Below, piece after piece: positions 1 through 7,500 of a stretch of 9,365 nucleotides of DNA; within the stretch, counting starts at the first letter, position 1, and the number at the start of each line of letters is the position of its first letter. Both the position numbers and the translations under genes were made by a program. The notes under the pieces are model-generated. The model did not search any database and had not been told where the DNA came from. It saw only the letters and a list, made by a program, of their open reading frames with translations. Location of the stretch: the NCBI GenBank assembly GCA_043758125.1, contig JAYVOC010000136.1, positions 1 through 9,365 on the forward strand. Direction: 5' to 3'. Origin of the DNA: JANXSD01 sp043758125 (GTDB lineage Bacteria > Bacteroidota > Bacteroidia > AKYH767-A > OLB10).

Positions 1-206
1 TTGTTTTTGATGAAACCATAATTCCAGAAACAACAACAACAATTTCTCTTTTTGATATATCAGGAAGAATAGTTTATCAAACAAAAGAAAATATTAAAAA
101 CAATCAATTCAATTTAGATCTTCATTCTCTAGTGCAAGGCACTTACAGCATTACAATTCAAACAACAAACAAAGTTTATAGTGGCAATGTTGTTATTATT
201 CGATGA
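1..206 (+). CDS. T9SS cargo protein, C-terminal end only (sorting domain)
   Basis: This is the 3' end of a gene that starts outside the window; the reading frame is open from base 3 to a TGA at 204-206. The 67 visible residues form the last two thirds of a type A T9SS sorting domain: the strand ISLFDISGRIVYQ, a spacer, NLDLHSLVQGTYSITIQ, then a short basic tail ending VVIIR. In this family the domain directs the protein across the outer membrane through the T9SS and is usually cleaved there, often with the cargo being attached to the cell surface. The opening PNP motif and the whole functional part of the protein lie upstream, so the cargo's role cannot be told. The domain call is firm because the DISGRIVY and G-T-Y-S-I-T patterns are in order and at normal spacing from the stop. 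Confidence 0.85.
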   Translation, partial: VFDETIIPETTTTISLFDISGRIVYQTKENIKNNQFNLDLHSLVQGTYSITIQTTNKVYSGNVVIIR

Positions 207-217
207 AAGAATAAATT

Positions 218-298
218 TTAGATTTAAGTTCAGGAGTTTATTTTGTAAAGGTGGTAACAAAGGATGAAATTGTTACAAGGAAAATTATTAAGGAATAG
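218..298 (+). pseudogene. Orphan T9SS sorting-domain tail (gene fragment)
   Basis: A short open stretch in a different frame from the preceding gene encodes ILDLSSGVYFVKVVTKD followed by EIVTRKIIKE and a TAG at 296-298. This is the standard last 25 or so residues of a type A sorting domain (DLSSGVYFVKV, then KIIKE). There is no start codon, and an in-frame stop lies just before it at 212-214. It begins only about a dozen bases after the intact domain's stop. It equals the final part of that domain (NLDLHSLVQGTYSITI) but clearly differs in sequence, so it is not a simple recent tandem duplicate. I read it as the residue of another cargo gene's 3' end, or as an older tail displaced by recombination. 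It is not expected to make a protein. Confidence 0.6.
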
Positions 299-312
299 TT
301 ATTCTATTTTTT

Positions 313-376
313 TAATCCTGTTTACCAAGAAGTATTGTACTTTTTGGTAAATCACTGTAATCCTGTTAATCTTGTT
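313..376. repeat. Short direct repeats TAATCCTGTT
   Basis: TAATCCTGTT occurs at 313-322 and again at 358-367. The second copy runs straight into a near copy, TAATCTTGT, giving a 9-base tandem. The two exact copies lie on either side of the hairpin at 321-351 (the first overlaps its edge by two bases). The arrangement resembles small intergenic repeat elements; I know of no function for it. Confidence 0.4.
321..351. repeat. Strong inverted repeat (14-bp stem, 3-base loop)
   Basis: TTTACCAAGAAGTA (321-334) and TACTTTTTGGTAAA (338-351) pair over 14 positions around the loop TTG, with one mismatch that becomes a G-U pair in plus-strand RNA. The hairpin lies between the convergent ends of the left T9SS gene debris and the minus-strand toxin gene. 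It could slow or end transcription from either side, but neither side has the run of T expected of an intrinsic terminator, so that role is only possible. It may instead be a small dispersed repeat. Confidence 0.6.
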
Positions 377-469
377 TAGACAATTTTATTATCTTTAAGT
401 GATAAAACGAAGTAAAATTTAGGATTGCAGATGATTCTGCATTCTTGTACAATTTATATCTGTAAATTC

Positions 470-1426
470 TTATAGACGATCAAGTACCTTGTTAATTCTT
501 GTTAGCAAATCTTCAAACGCTGGTTGTCCTTTGTAATATAATGATGCAGTCCGTTTATACCGTTCTGCAAATCTCATTCTTAATTCTTCATTAGATAGCA
601 GAAATGCTTCGTTTTCAGCAAGTATTTTTATTAAATCTGCCTTCGGAAATCGTGCTTTTTTATGATCAAGATATTCTTGTGTTCCAATAAATTCCTGAAC
701 CTTATTATTGCCAAGAAGACAATATACATCATAGTATTGACGCATCAAATTGGGTAACTCAGTTTTTGTTTCTTGTTCTCTGCGAAATTTAGTTGCGATC
801 GTTTGTAATTTTTCAACGAAAGTATATCCTGGATGATAACAAGGAACATCAATTGCTCTGTTATCTTTTATATTAATTTCTGTATATGAATTCGCATTTT
901 CAAAAGCCCATGAACTAATTGTTAGTGGATTGTTTGGGGTTACTGTATCGAAGCCAACCTCTAACAAAATTCCTGTCTTAACTCCTTCAATAGAATTTGT
1001 CACACTTATATAGTTCAATCGAATACCACCACTATTGTAAGTCTGCGCATTGTCAAAAACTATATCTCGTTCAACGGAAGTAATTCCATCTATGTGAATA
1101 TTCGCAGCAAGCCAGTCATAGTAATCTTTGCGTGATTCGACATGACTTGACTTAATTTTCTTAGGATTAGTTTCAACCTTTTTATTTGATGATGGTTTGA
1201 TATATATATCGATGTCTTCTGAGAAACGATCAATAATTTTATATCCTTTTGATAAGGATGTTCCACCTTTTAATTCGAATTCAAAACCTTGCTGTTTTAG
1301 TCCGTACAATACATGCATTATCCAATAATCTTTCTCAATAAGTTGAGGAATGATATTCATTTCGTCTGAAATGATTTCCAATAGCTGTGGAAATTCATCT
1401 AGATTGTGCAAGTAATCTTTAGACAT
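470..1426 (-). CDS. abiEii: AbiEii-type nucleotidyltransferase toxin (type IV toxin-antitoxin)
   Basis: The 318-residue protein carries the marks of the AbiEii/AbiGii nucleotidyltransferase family. These are an N-terminal EKDYW segment (31-35), the nucleotide-binding motif GGTSLSK (54-60), and the metal-binding acid pair in SEDIDI (69-74, Asp71 and Asp73). Next come a short strand LEVGFD (155-160), EKLQTIATKF (205-214), and RQYYDVYCLL (229-238), the usual place of the late conserved Asp. It is full length for the family and all expected motifs are present, so it should be active. Known members stop growth, and in abortive infection limit phage spread; related enzymes add nucleotides to tRNA or other targets, but the target here cannot be read from sequence. 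The ATG lies inside the end of the antitoxin gene (8-base overlap), which points to translational coupling. The stop is TAA at 470-472. A resistance role against phage is inferred from the family. Confidence 0.87.
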   Translation of the reverse strand: MSKDYLHNLDEFPQLLEIISDEMNIIPQLIEKDYWIMHVLYGLKQQGFEFELKGGTSLSKGYKIIDRFSEDIDIYIKPSSNKKVETNPKKIKSSHVESRKDYYDWLAANIHIDGITSVERDIVFDNAQTYNSGGIRLNYISVTNSIEGVKTGILLEVGFDTVTPNNPLTISSWAFENANSYTEINIKDNRAIDVPCYHPGYTFVEKLQTIATKFRREQETKTELPNLMRQYYDVYCLLGNNKVQEFIGTQEYLDHKKARFPKADLIKILAENEAFLLSNEELRMRFAERYKRTASLYYKGQPAFEDLLTRINKVLDRL

Positions 1427-2012
1427 GTTGTTCTTCGTTTTGTTTTATAAGTGATGTTAGAAGCGTTTTCGCACGAACGCTACCATATTCATTTATTACT
1501 TTTTTAAGCTTGGTCAGATCCATTTGTTTAAGCTTATTAGAAACATTCTTCAAAACAAACTCTTGATCTTCGGCTAAACTGTCAAGATTGCTTACCAGAT
1601 CAACAAGTAAAAATTCAGGAGTAACTTTTTTAGGAAAACGATGTTTTGTTTGAAATGTAAATGTTTTTTTTCCAAGCTTAAATTCACCATGCCTTTTATG
1701 ATTATATACTACTCTCTTATTGTAGAGTTGCGTTGTTCCAACTCCAAGACTGTTATAATCATTTGGAGAAGTAACAAGAAAATGATCATCTTTTAAAAAG
1801 GATTTAATGAGTGTTTTTTCATCAGCAGGTGTATTACCAAAAGCACTTTCATTAGGATAATAATAAAGACCAACTGAAAGCTTTTGCAGCGTCCCATCTT
1901 TCACAAGGGAAACGACATGACGATCTACCGCATTTGACCATTGGGTAAGATCAGAGCGCCGATAGACCTGGCCTCGCTTGAGGTGCTTTTTGAGTTCAGT
2001 GACTTTAGACAT
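1419..2012 (-). CDS. DUF6088/AbiEi-type antitoxin and transcriptional regulator
   Basis: The 197-residue protein has an N-terminal winged-helix region (about 10-52): GQVYRRSDL, then a recognition-helix stretch AVDRHVVSLVKDGTL, then the wing LQKLSVGLYYYP. The middle part, LVTSPNDYNSLGVGTTQLYN (80-99), is typical of DUF6088 proteins and resembles the AbiEi antitoxin layout. The C-terminal part (about 128-195) is helical and rich in Lys and Leu. AbiEi-type antitoxins neutralise the toxin without binding it and repress their own operon through the winged helix. Gene order fits: antitoxin first, toxin second, sharing ATGTCTAA. The ATG at 2012 is preceded by AGAAGG about seven bases upstream and by a Bacteroidota-type promoter, which supports this start. 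The 5' end of the gene looks richer in GC than its neighbours, as would fit transfer. The family call is good; that it acts on this toxin is inferred from the pairing. Confidence 0.82.
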   Translation of the reverse strand: MSKVTELKKHLKRGQVYRRSDLTQWSNAVDRHVVSLVKDGTLQKLSVGLYYYPNESAFGNTPADEKTLIKSFLKDDHFLVTSPNDYNSLGVGTTQLYNKRVVYNHKRHGEFKLGKKTFTFQTKHRFPKKVTPEFLLVDLVSNLDSLAEDQEFVLKNVSNKLKQMDLTKLKKVINEYGSVRAKTLLTSLIKQNEEQHV

Positions 2013-2029
2013 GTTTTTACCTTCTACTG

Positions 2030-2060
2030 CAAATATACTCTAAAAAGATACAAAATGCAA
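2030..2060 (-). promoter_or_regulatory. Bacteroidota-type promoter of the toxin-antitoxin operon
   Basis: Read on the minus strand, TATATTTG (2030-2037) is an exact TAnnTTTG -7 box. A TTG (2058-2060) lies 20 bases further upstream as the -33 box, a normal distance for the main sigma factor of Bacteroidota. The start of transcription would fall near 2025, leaving a leader of about a dozen bases that still holds AGAAGG before the ATG at 2012. The -33 box touches a small inverted repeat, CAATA-N5-TATTG (2058-2072), a possible site for self-repression by the antitoxin; that last point is a guess. Confidence 0.55.
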
Positions 2061-2101
2061 TATATTTTATTGAAAATTCATGCAAATAGTAACATAATAT
2101 A

Positions 2102-2878
2102 TTGATTGATAAATTATTAATTATGATATCGACAAAAATGGAAGGCAATTCCTTTATTATTGATGAAATTAAATTTAATGAAGGGACAAGAGCTGGTGGT
2201 AACTTTTCTGACTTAGTTTCATGTTCTTGTGATCCAAATGATAAATATGTTGATCCTGTTGGTTGTGGGCCAAATGGAAATATTAGTAAAAAGCAAAAAC
2301 TAACCTACACGATTCATTTTACAAATACCGGATCTACAAATGCACATAAAGTGATTTTAAGAGATTTTATTAATAGTAATCTTGATATTAATTCATTCAA
2401 ATTCTTAAACTCAAGTCATGCAGTTTCCTATATTCAAATTATACCTCAGCATATTTTGATTGTAGAATTTGACAGTATAGAACTTGCACATGGTATTTCT
2501 GCTTTTATTTCTTTATCAGATTTAAATAGTTATGTCGCGAATGGTTATTGTATTGAAAAATGTGTAGTAGAATCTCGATTAAGTAATATTTCACAATTTA
2601 AGGAACTTAATATTGAAATTTCACCCAATCCTTCGTCAGATTACTGTATGCTTAAATTAAAAGGCACTTTAAATGGTAAAGAGAAAATATTTGTAGCCCT
2701 TTACAATTACTCGGGCATTCTAGTTAAGCAGATGAACTTTGATCCAAACGAATTTAAAAAAGATAGTGATGATTTTAATTTCCAACATTTATTAAATACA
2801 AAACAATTACCAGCTGGATTATATCTTCTTGAATTTACTTATGTAGGGGAAAGAAAACTTATGAGTAACAAAAAATGA
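2102..2878 (+). CDS. Truncated T9SS cargo protein: DPNDK-type repeat domain plus sorting domain
   Basis: The 258-residue product matches only the C-terminal part of large secreted Bacteroidota proteins. Residues 44-48 (DPNDK) open a domain of the DUF11/DUF7619 type: LTYTIHFTNTGS (67-78), AHKVILRDFI (81-90), LDINSFKFLNSSH (94-106). In relatives this beta-sandwich ends in an IYFDxNxPxxTN stretch, which I cannot find here; HGISAFISLSDL takes its place, so the domain may be internally altered. Residues 169-258 are a type A sorting domain (ISPNPSS, VALYNYSGILVKQ, LPAGLYLLEF). There is no signal peptide, and the usual long N-terminal part is missing. A stop lies in frame at 2090-2092; possible starts are TTG 2102, ATG 2123 and ATG 2138, none with a clear ribosome-binding site. 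Without a signal peptide the product could not reach the T9SS, so this is probably a 5'-truncated, non-working gene. It diverges from the toxin-antitoxin operon only 89 bases away. Confidence 0.7.
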   Translation: MIDKLLIMISTKMEGNSFIIDEIKFNEGTRAGGNFSDLVSCSCDPNDKYVDPVGCGPNGNISKKQKLTYTIHFTNTGSTNAHKVILRDFINSNLDINSFKFLNSSHAVSYIQIIPQHILIVEFDSIELAHGISAFISLSDLNSYVANGYCIEKCVVESRLSNISQFKELNIEISPNPSSDYCMLKLKGTLNGKEKIFVALYNYSGILVKQMNFDPNEFKKDSDDFNFQHLLNTKQLPAGLYLLEFTYVGERKLMSNKK

Positions 2879-3056
2879 GAACCCGATTTAGAAGAAGGGC
2901 TTCAATAGAACCTGTTATTTCACACATGAAAAATCAATTTAGAATGACGTCAATTACCTAAAAGGATCAACAGGCGTCGCAATTAACAGCTTAATGAATG
3001 CAGCAGCTTTCAACTTTCTGTGTCAATTATTCAATTTTATTAGAGAAAATTTGTAA
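2878..3056 (+). pseudogene. IS5-family transposase, C-terminal remnant with a frameshift
   Basis: Two adjoining frames together spell the C-terminal end of an IS5-family DDE transposase. The first gives RRRASIEPVISHMKNQFRM (2890-2946), which holds the conserved Arg and Glu region of the catalytic domain. The second, from 2952, gives NYLKGSTGVAINSLMNAAAF, then NF and a tail, with a TAA at 3054-3056. In the family RM is followed by two residues and then NYLKG, so a single lost base near 2947-2952 explains the shift. Everything upstream of this piece (about four fifths of a normal transposase, including the first two catalytic Asp residues) is absent. The remnant begins directly at the stop codon of the truncated T9SS gene and ends 20 bases before the next gene. 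It is an old insertion or deletion scar and cannot make an active enzyme. I did not find terminal inverted repeats. Confidence 0.75.
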
Positions 3057-3076
3057 TTTGGACAAAATTTCATCTT

Positions 3077-4492
3077 ATGATTAAATTTAGAACAACCTAT
3101 TTACTACATTATTTTTTACTTTTTTTTAATATTTTAATTTCTCTCCATTCATACTCTCAAACTTCATGGATTCAGAAATTACCACTTCGGGGTTTTCCAA
3201 CAAAAATGATAAAAACAAGTGATAATGGATTTGCATGTGTAGCAGTAACAGATTTTAATGGTTACGAGGAAAAATTGAGCTTAATAAAATGTGATAGTTC
3301 CGGGATTACGCAATGGGTGAAGAAATTATCATTTAGAGATTCGACTTATTATATTGGTGAATCACTTATAGAAGTTCCAGGAGTAGGTTTTGCAGTTCTT
3401 GCATCATTTTATAATAGTCCGTTTACTTACGCTCCCAATGGCTTGCTTTTTTTTACTGACTTAATTGGAGACACGCTATGGACATATTCTTTTTTTGATT
3501 TTGCATCTGCTACTTTCAATAATCGATATTCTAAACTTCAATTTTTTGATAATTCCTCACTATTAGTTCTTGGAGGGCTATCTCCAGAAAACCGTCTAAA
3601 TCAATTTGATTTTTCTGGAAATTTATTAAGTACTCTTTCCGATACATTTTCATATAAATATTGTCATTTAACAAATGATTTAAATGGAAATACTATCATT
3701 AGCAGAGTGCCCTATTCAGGTGGAACTTATGATTTCCAAAACATTTATAGTTTAACTCCATCCTTATTGCATTCAAATGATCATTATTATTCAGGAATGA
3801 ATGGTGAGTTTGCGGATGTAAATAAATTATACAATGATCTCACTTACCTTGTCGCAAGTGGTGATACCTTAATTAAATTAGATGGAAATTTTGATTCTTT
3901 ATGGACTCATCCAATTGCGAATTACTTAGAACCTGGTTTCACTTCTCAAACACCGCAAGATTTTAAGGCCTTAACAGATGGAGGCTATGTTGAATGTGGA
4001 AAGTTAAAGAATTCCTTAGTAAATCTTGTTTATTTACTAAGGACAGACTCGCTAGGGAATATTCAATTCAGGCAAGGTTACAACGCAAATATTGATAATT
4101 GCGTAAGCGTTATTCAAGATAATGATGGCGGCTTCGTAATGTTTCAATCAGGAAATCCTGATACCACAAATGTTCCAGAAATGTGGCTGGTGAAAACAAA
4201 TTCTAATGGTTTAGTAAATGTTGTTCCAGAACATACTATCGAAAGCAATTTGATAAAAGTTTATCCTAATCCAACGTCTTCAAAATTAAATATTGAATTT
4301 AAAGAAACATTTTCAGGAACAATTTTTTTAACTGATATAACAGGCAAGCTTCTATTCTCTAAAAGAGTAGATTCAATTTGGAATGACCTATTTAATTTTG
4401 ATTACATTTCCGATGGAATTTATTTATTGAATTTTTCAGACAACCATAACAGTAACAGATTTACTTCAAAAATTATTATTCAGCATTTATAA
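3077..4492 (+). CDS. Exported T9SS cargo protein, predicted beta-propeller
   Basis: The 471-residue protein starts with a signal peptide (about 1-27: basic MIKFR, a Leu/Phe-rich core, then SYSQ with likely cleavage before Gln28). The body (about 30-385) holds repeating units of the pattern SDNGFACVA...LIKCDSSGITQW. Clear copies lie at about 46-80, 296-331 and 346-380, and weaker ones at about 96-135, 157-185 and 255-276. This is the usual look of bladed propellers made of 'D-G-G-[FY]...[LI]-x-K-x-D-x-x-G-x-x-x-W' repeats. Residues 393-471 are a full type A sorting domain: VYPNPTSSKLNIEF, IFLTDITGKLLFS, ISDGIYLLNFSD, and a tail ending KIIIQHL. It should be secreted by the T9SS and probably bound to the surface. 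No catalytic motif is visible, so binding or a structural role is more likely than an enzyme. The ATG is set by the signal peptide. The gene begins 20 bases after the transposase remnant, so its native upstream control region may have been replaced. Confidence 0.85.
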   Translation: MIKFRTTYLLHYFLLFFNILISLHSYSQTSWIQKLPLRGFPTKMIKTSDNGFACVAVTDFNGYEEKLSLIKCDSSGITQWVKKLSFRDSTYYIGESLIEVPGVGFAVLASFYNSPFTYAPNGLLFFTDLIGDTLWTYSFFDFASATFNNRYSKLQFFDNSSLLVLGGLSPENRLNQFDFSGNLLSTLSDTFSYKYCHLTNDLNGNTIISRVPYSGGTYDFQNIYSLTPSLLHSNDHYYSGMNGEFADVNKLYNDLTYLVASGDTLIKLDGNFDSLWTHPIANYLEPGFTSQTPQDFKALTDGGYVECGKLKNSLVNLVYLLRTDSLGNIQFRQGYNANIDNCVSVIQDNDGGFVMFQSGNPDTTNVPEMWLVKTNSNGLVNVVPEHTIESNLIKVYPNPTSSKLNIEFKETFSGTIFLTDITGKLLFSKRVDSIWNDLFNFDYISDGIYLLNFSDNHNSNRFTSKIIIQHL

Positions 4493-4539
4493 ACTCTTAT
4501 TAATCAAATTGAATTATTCTAACTTTAAAAATAAATATT

Positions 4540-7500
4540 ATGAAGCGAAACCTAACCAATCGTTTAATTTTTTTATCAGGAAAAATATTAATTTATTTTT
4601 CGTTTAATTTTATATTTTGCTTTCTATCAAGTGCTCAAAGTTCTTTTCTTAATGGATCAACCGGAGTTCCATTACAAGAATGTAATTATATACCAAATTT
4701 TAGTGTTCAAAATACATGTTCGAGTCCCGGACCAATTTATTCCCCAAATGGACAGGTATTTACACCTAAAGGTGATTTAAAAGCTCTTATCATTTTTGCA
4801 GGTTTTGGTCAGTACGATAATAACAATAGCTTTTCTACTTGGCCCGTTTCATCTAATACCTCGGTACCTTCATACCTAGATCCTGTCACTGGATCTGCTC
4901 CATCATTAATCTTTAGCAACACAAGCGATTTTTCAACTTATGCCATTCCATCAAACACCACAAATAAAAGTATATCTCGATTTTATTATGAAATGTCAAA
5001 AGGTACTTTCAGATTAATGGGTGATGTTTTTAAAGATCCTGCAACTGGAATTCCAGTAAAAATTAATATTAATCCTAGTGGAGCAGGTTCGTGGGGTGAT
5101 TGTAACAAGAAAGTAATTCAACAAATTCAAACTCTATATCCGACTTTTAATTGGGCACCTTATGACTCAAGAAAAAATTGGCCAAATTTTCAATGTGATA
5201 ACAGCACCTCGGCTCCGGATAACAAACCTGATTACGTTATTATTATTTACAGATACAGTACTAGTTGGGTTCCTCAACCAACTTCGAATATGTTAAACTT
5301 CATTGGAGGTAGTGGAGGATATTCTGTCTTGGATGGTCTATCGGGAATCAATTTTAATGGTTATACATTTGATGGTGCAGGTTTCACTTTTTGTAGTCCG
5401 GGTGAAGATCCCAAACCACTATTTTATCATGAACTTGCTCATGAACTCATTTCAATGCCTCATATATTAGGAAATAATAGCACAACTGGTTTTCATCTTT
5501 ATGGTATGAATGGTTGGAGTGTTATGACAGGAGGTGGTTTTAAATTAAATCAATGTGCTTCTAGTTGGGAAAGATGGATCTCAGGTTGGTCAGAGCTTGT
5601 TACTGGTCCGAGTGCAGTTAATTCCGATATATTAAATTCTGCTTCGCTTACTTCCAATGGCGAATATATTCTTCGCGATTTTGCTACAAGTGGAGATGCT
5701 ATTAGATTGAAATTACCTAATACTACTGATCAATATGTTTGGATAGAAAATCATCAAGCGCTATCAATTTTTGATCATCAGCCATGGGCAGGCCAAGTTG
5801 CTTCAGCAGGGGGTGAAATTATACCTGATATTGATCCTGGTATTTATATGTATAATGAAGAAATGTTGGATTCTCGTTCAAATATTTCAACAACATTTGC
5901 CTATAACGAAAATGTCGTCAATGGAATAAGACCTATAAATGCTCAAGGAAATTTCGATTATTCACACTCTACAGTTGCTCCAAATAGAAATTGGTCGGAT
6001 TATTGGAATAATGTCCTTTTTACATTTAATAGAGGTGCAGAAAATCCTATATCGGGAATAAACCCTTGGGTATCTATGTTAGATGATTATCCTAAACCAG
6101 AACAAATTGCAGGTTCAAACGATGGGATGATACTTCGGACTCATAATTATAATGGAGGCCAGATAGAAAATTATTCTATTATTAGAGAATCAAACGGCAG
6201 CAGTACAAATATGCTATATGCAAATACAGGTGGAAGAAATAGTCAATCAATAACAAATTTTAATCGTAGAAGTGATGCATTTCAAGTTGGGGATGTTTTG
6301 GATTTAAGCTCAAATCCTACAATAGTTTCTTATCCTAAATTTATAGATCCACCAACCGATCATCTTACACCCACATTATTGAGTGGAATTTCTATTAGAA
6401 TTCTTAGTAAAGATCCGAATGGTGATATACATTTAAAAATTGGATTTAATGAAACAGATATTAATCGTGATGTACGTTGGTGCGGAGAAATTTCGTTGAC
6501 AAAGATTGGAACCACCTACGATGTAAATGTTAAAACTGGTAAAACACTAACGCTTGATAAAAACGGAATTCCCAACAGAACACGTACTGCACCATTTATC
6601 AATCCTTCTGTTTTAGATTGCCAAAGTTCAACTGTTATTAATTTAGAGCCAAACTCTTCCATGATAGTTGATAATGGAAGTACGCTTCGTCTTGAATCTA
6701 ATTCTATTTTAAATGTTAATAGTGGTGCGGTGCTACGAATAAAGCGTGGGTCAGTTCTTGAAATGCAACCTCAATCAAGAATTAACATTGAAAATGGAGG
6801 ACAAGTAATAATTGAAGGCGATCAAATTGCAGATGCATTATTGGATTATCATCCCAATGCAGAAATATATATCGATGGTTCGACTTCAGTTTTAGACATT
6901 CAAGGAAAATTAAAATTGGAAGATAATTCAAATTTCACATTTGGGCATAATTCCATCGCCCATGGTTATGTAAGGTTTGGATATACTACTAATTTCCCAT
7001 CAGACAATATAATTGCAGGTGCAAATTGTTCTATGACCTTTATAGGTACAAATAGGAACCGTAAAGTTCTCCTTATTGATCAAGAGACCATGTATGCACC
7101 AAGCGCACTTATTTCATTTAAAGTTTCTACGGGAACAATATCACTTGGGAGCGGGTCTAGATGGCAAGCAAATGGTCTAAGTACAATAATAAGCTTTTCA
7201 AATTCAAGAATTACAAGTTCTGTAGTTGGCATAAATAATCAACACAGAGGTATAACACTTTTTGGCCAACCAAATGTTACTATAGATAATAGCACATTCG
7301 AGTATGGAAGATATGGGATAAACGCATTGTTAACTTATGGGGGAGCGCCATTGACGATTACAAATTCTATTTTTAGACAAAATACTTTTGGAATTTATAC
7401 AACTGATAAAGGTCTGAATTTGGTGGGTTGCCATATGTATAATAATACTTATGGCTGGTTTGCTAATGCTATGTCATTTCCTTCTAAAATGTTTTCTGGT

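Noticed and set aside
321..351. Hairpin as an intrinsic terminator for the left gene or the toxin gene
   Set aside because: The stem is strong but neither side is followed by a run of T; listed as a repeat instead.
426..441. Inverted repeat TGCAGA-TGAT-TCTGCA downstream of the toxin gene
   Set aside because: Only six base pairs and no T run on the minus-strand side; too weak to call a terminator.
3046..3060. AAAATTTG / TAATTTG as a promoter for the propeller gene
   Set aside because: Neither fits TAnnTTTG exactly and there is no -33 box near 20 bases upstream.
4520..4527. TAACTTTA as a -7 box for the metalloprotease gene
   Set aside because: The last base is wrong and no TTG lies at the proper distance upstream.
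6640..6807. Tandem repeats as a CRISPR array or DNA satellite
   Set aside because: The repetition is in the protein only; the DNA units differ and lie within an open frame.
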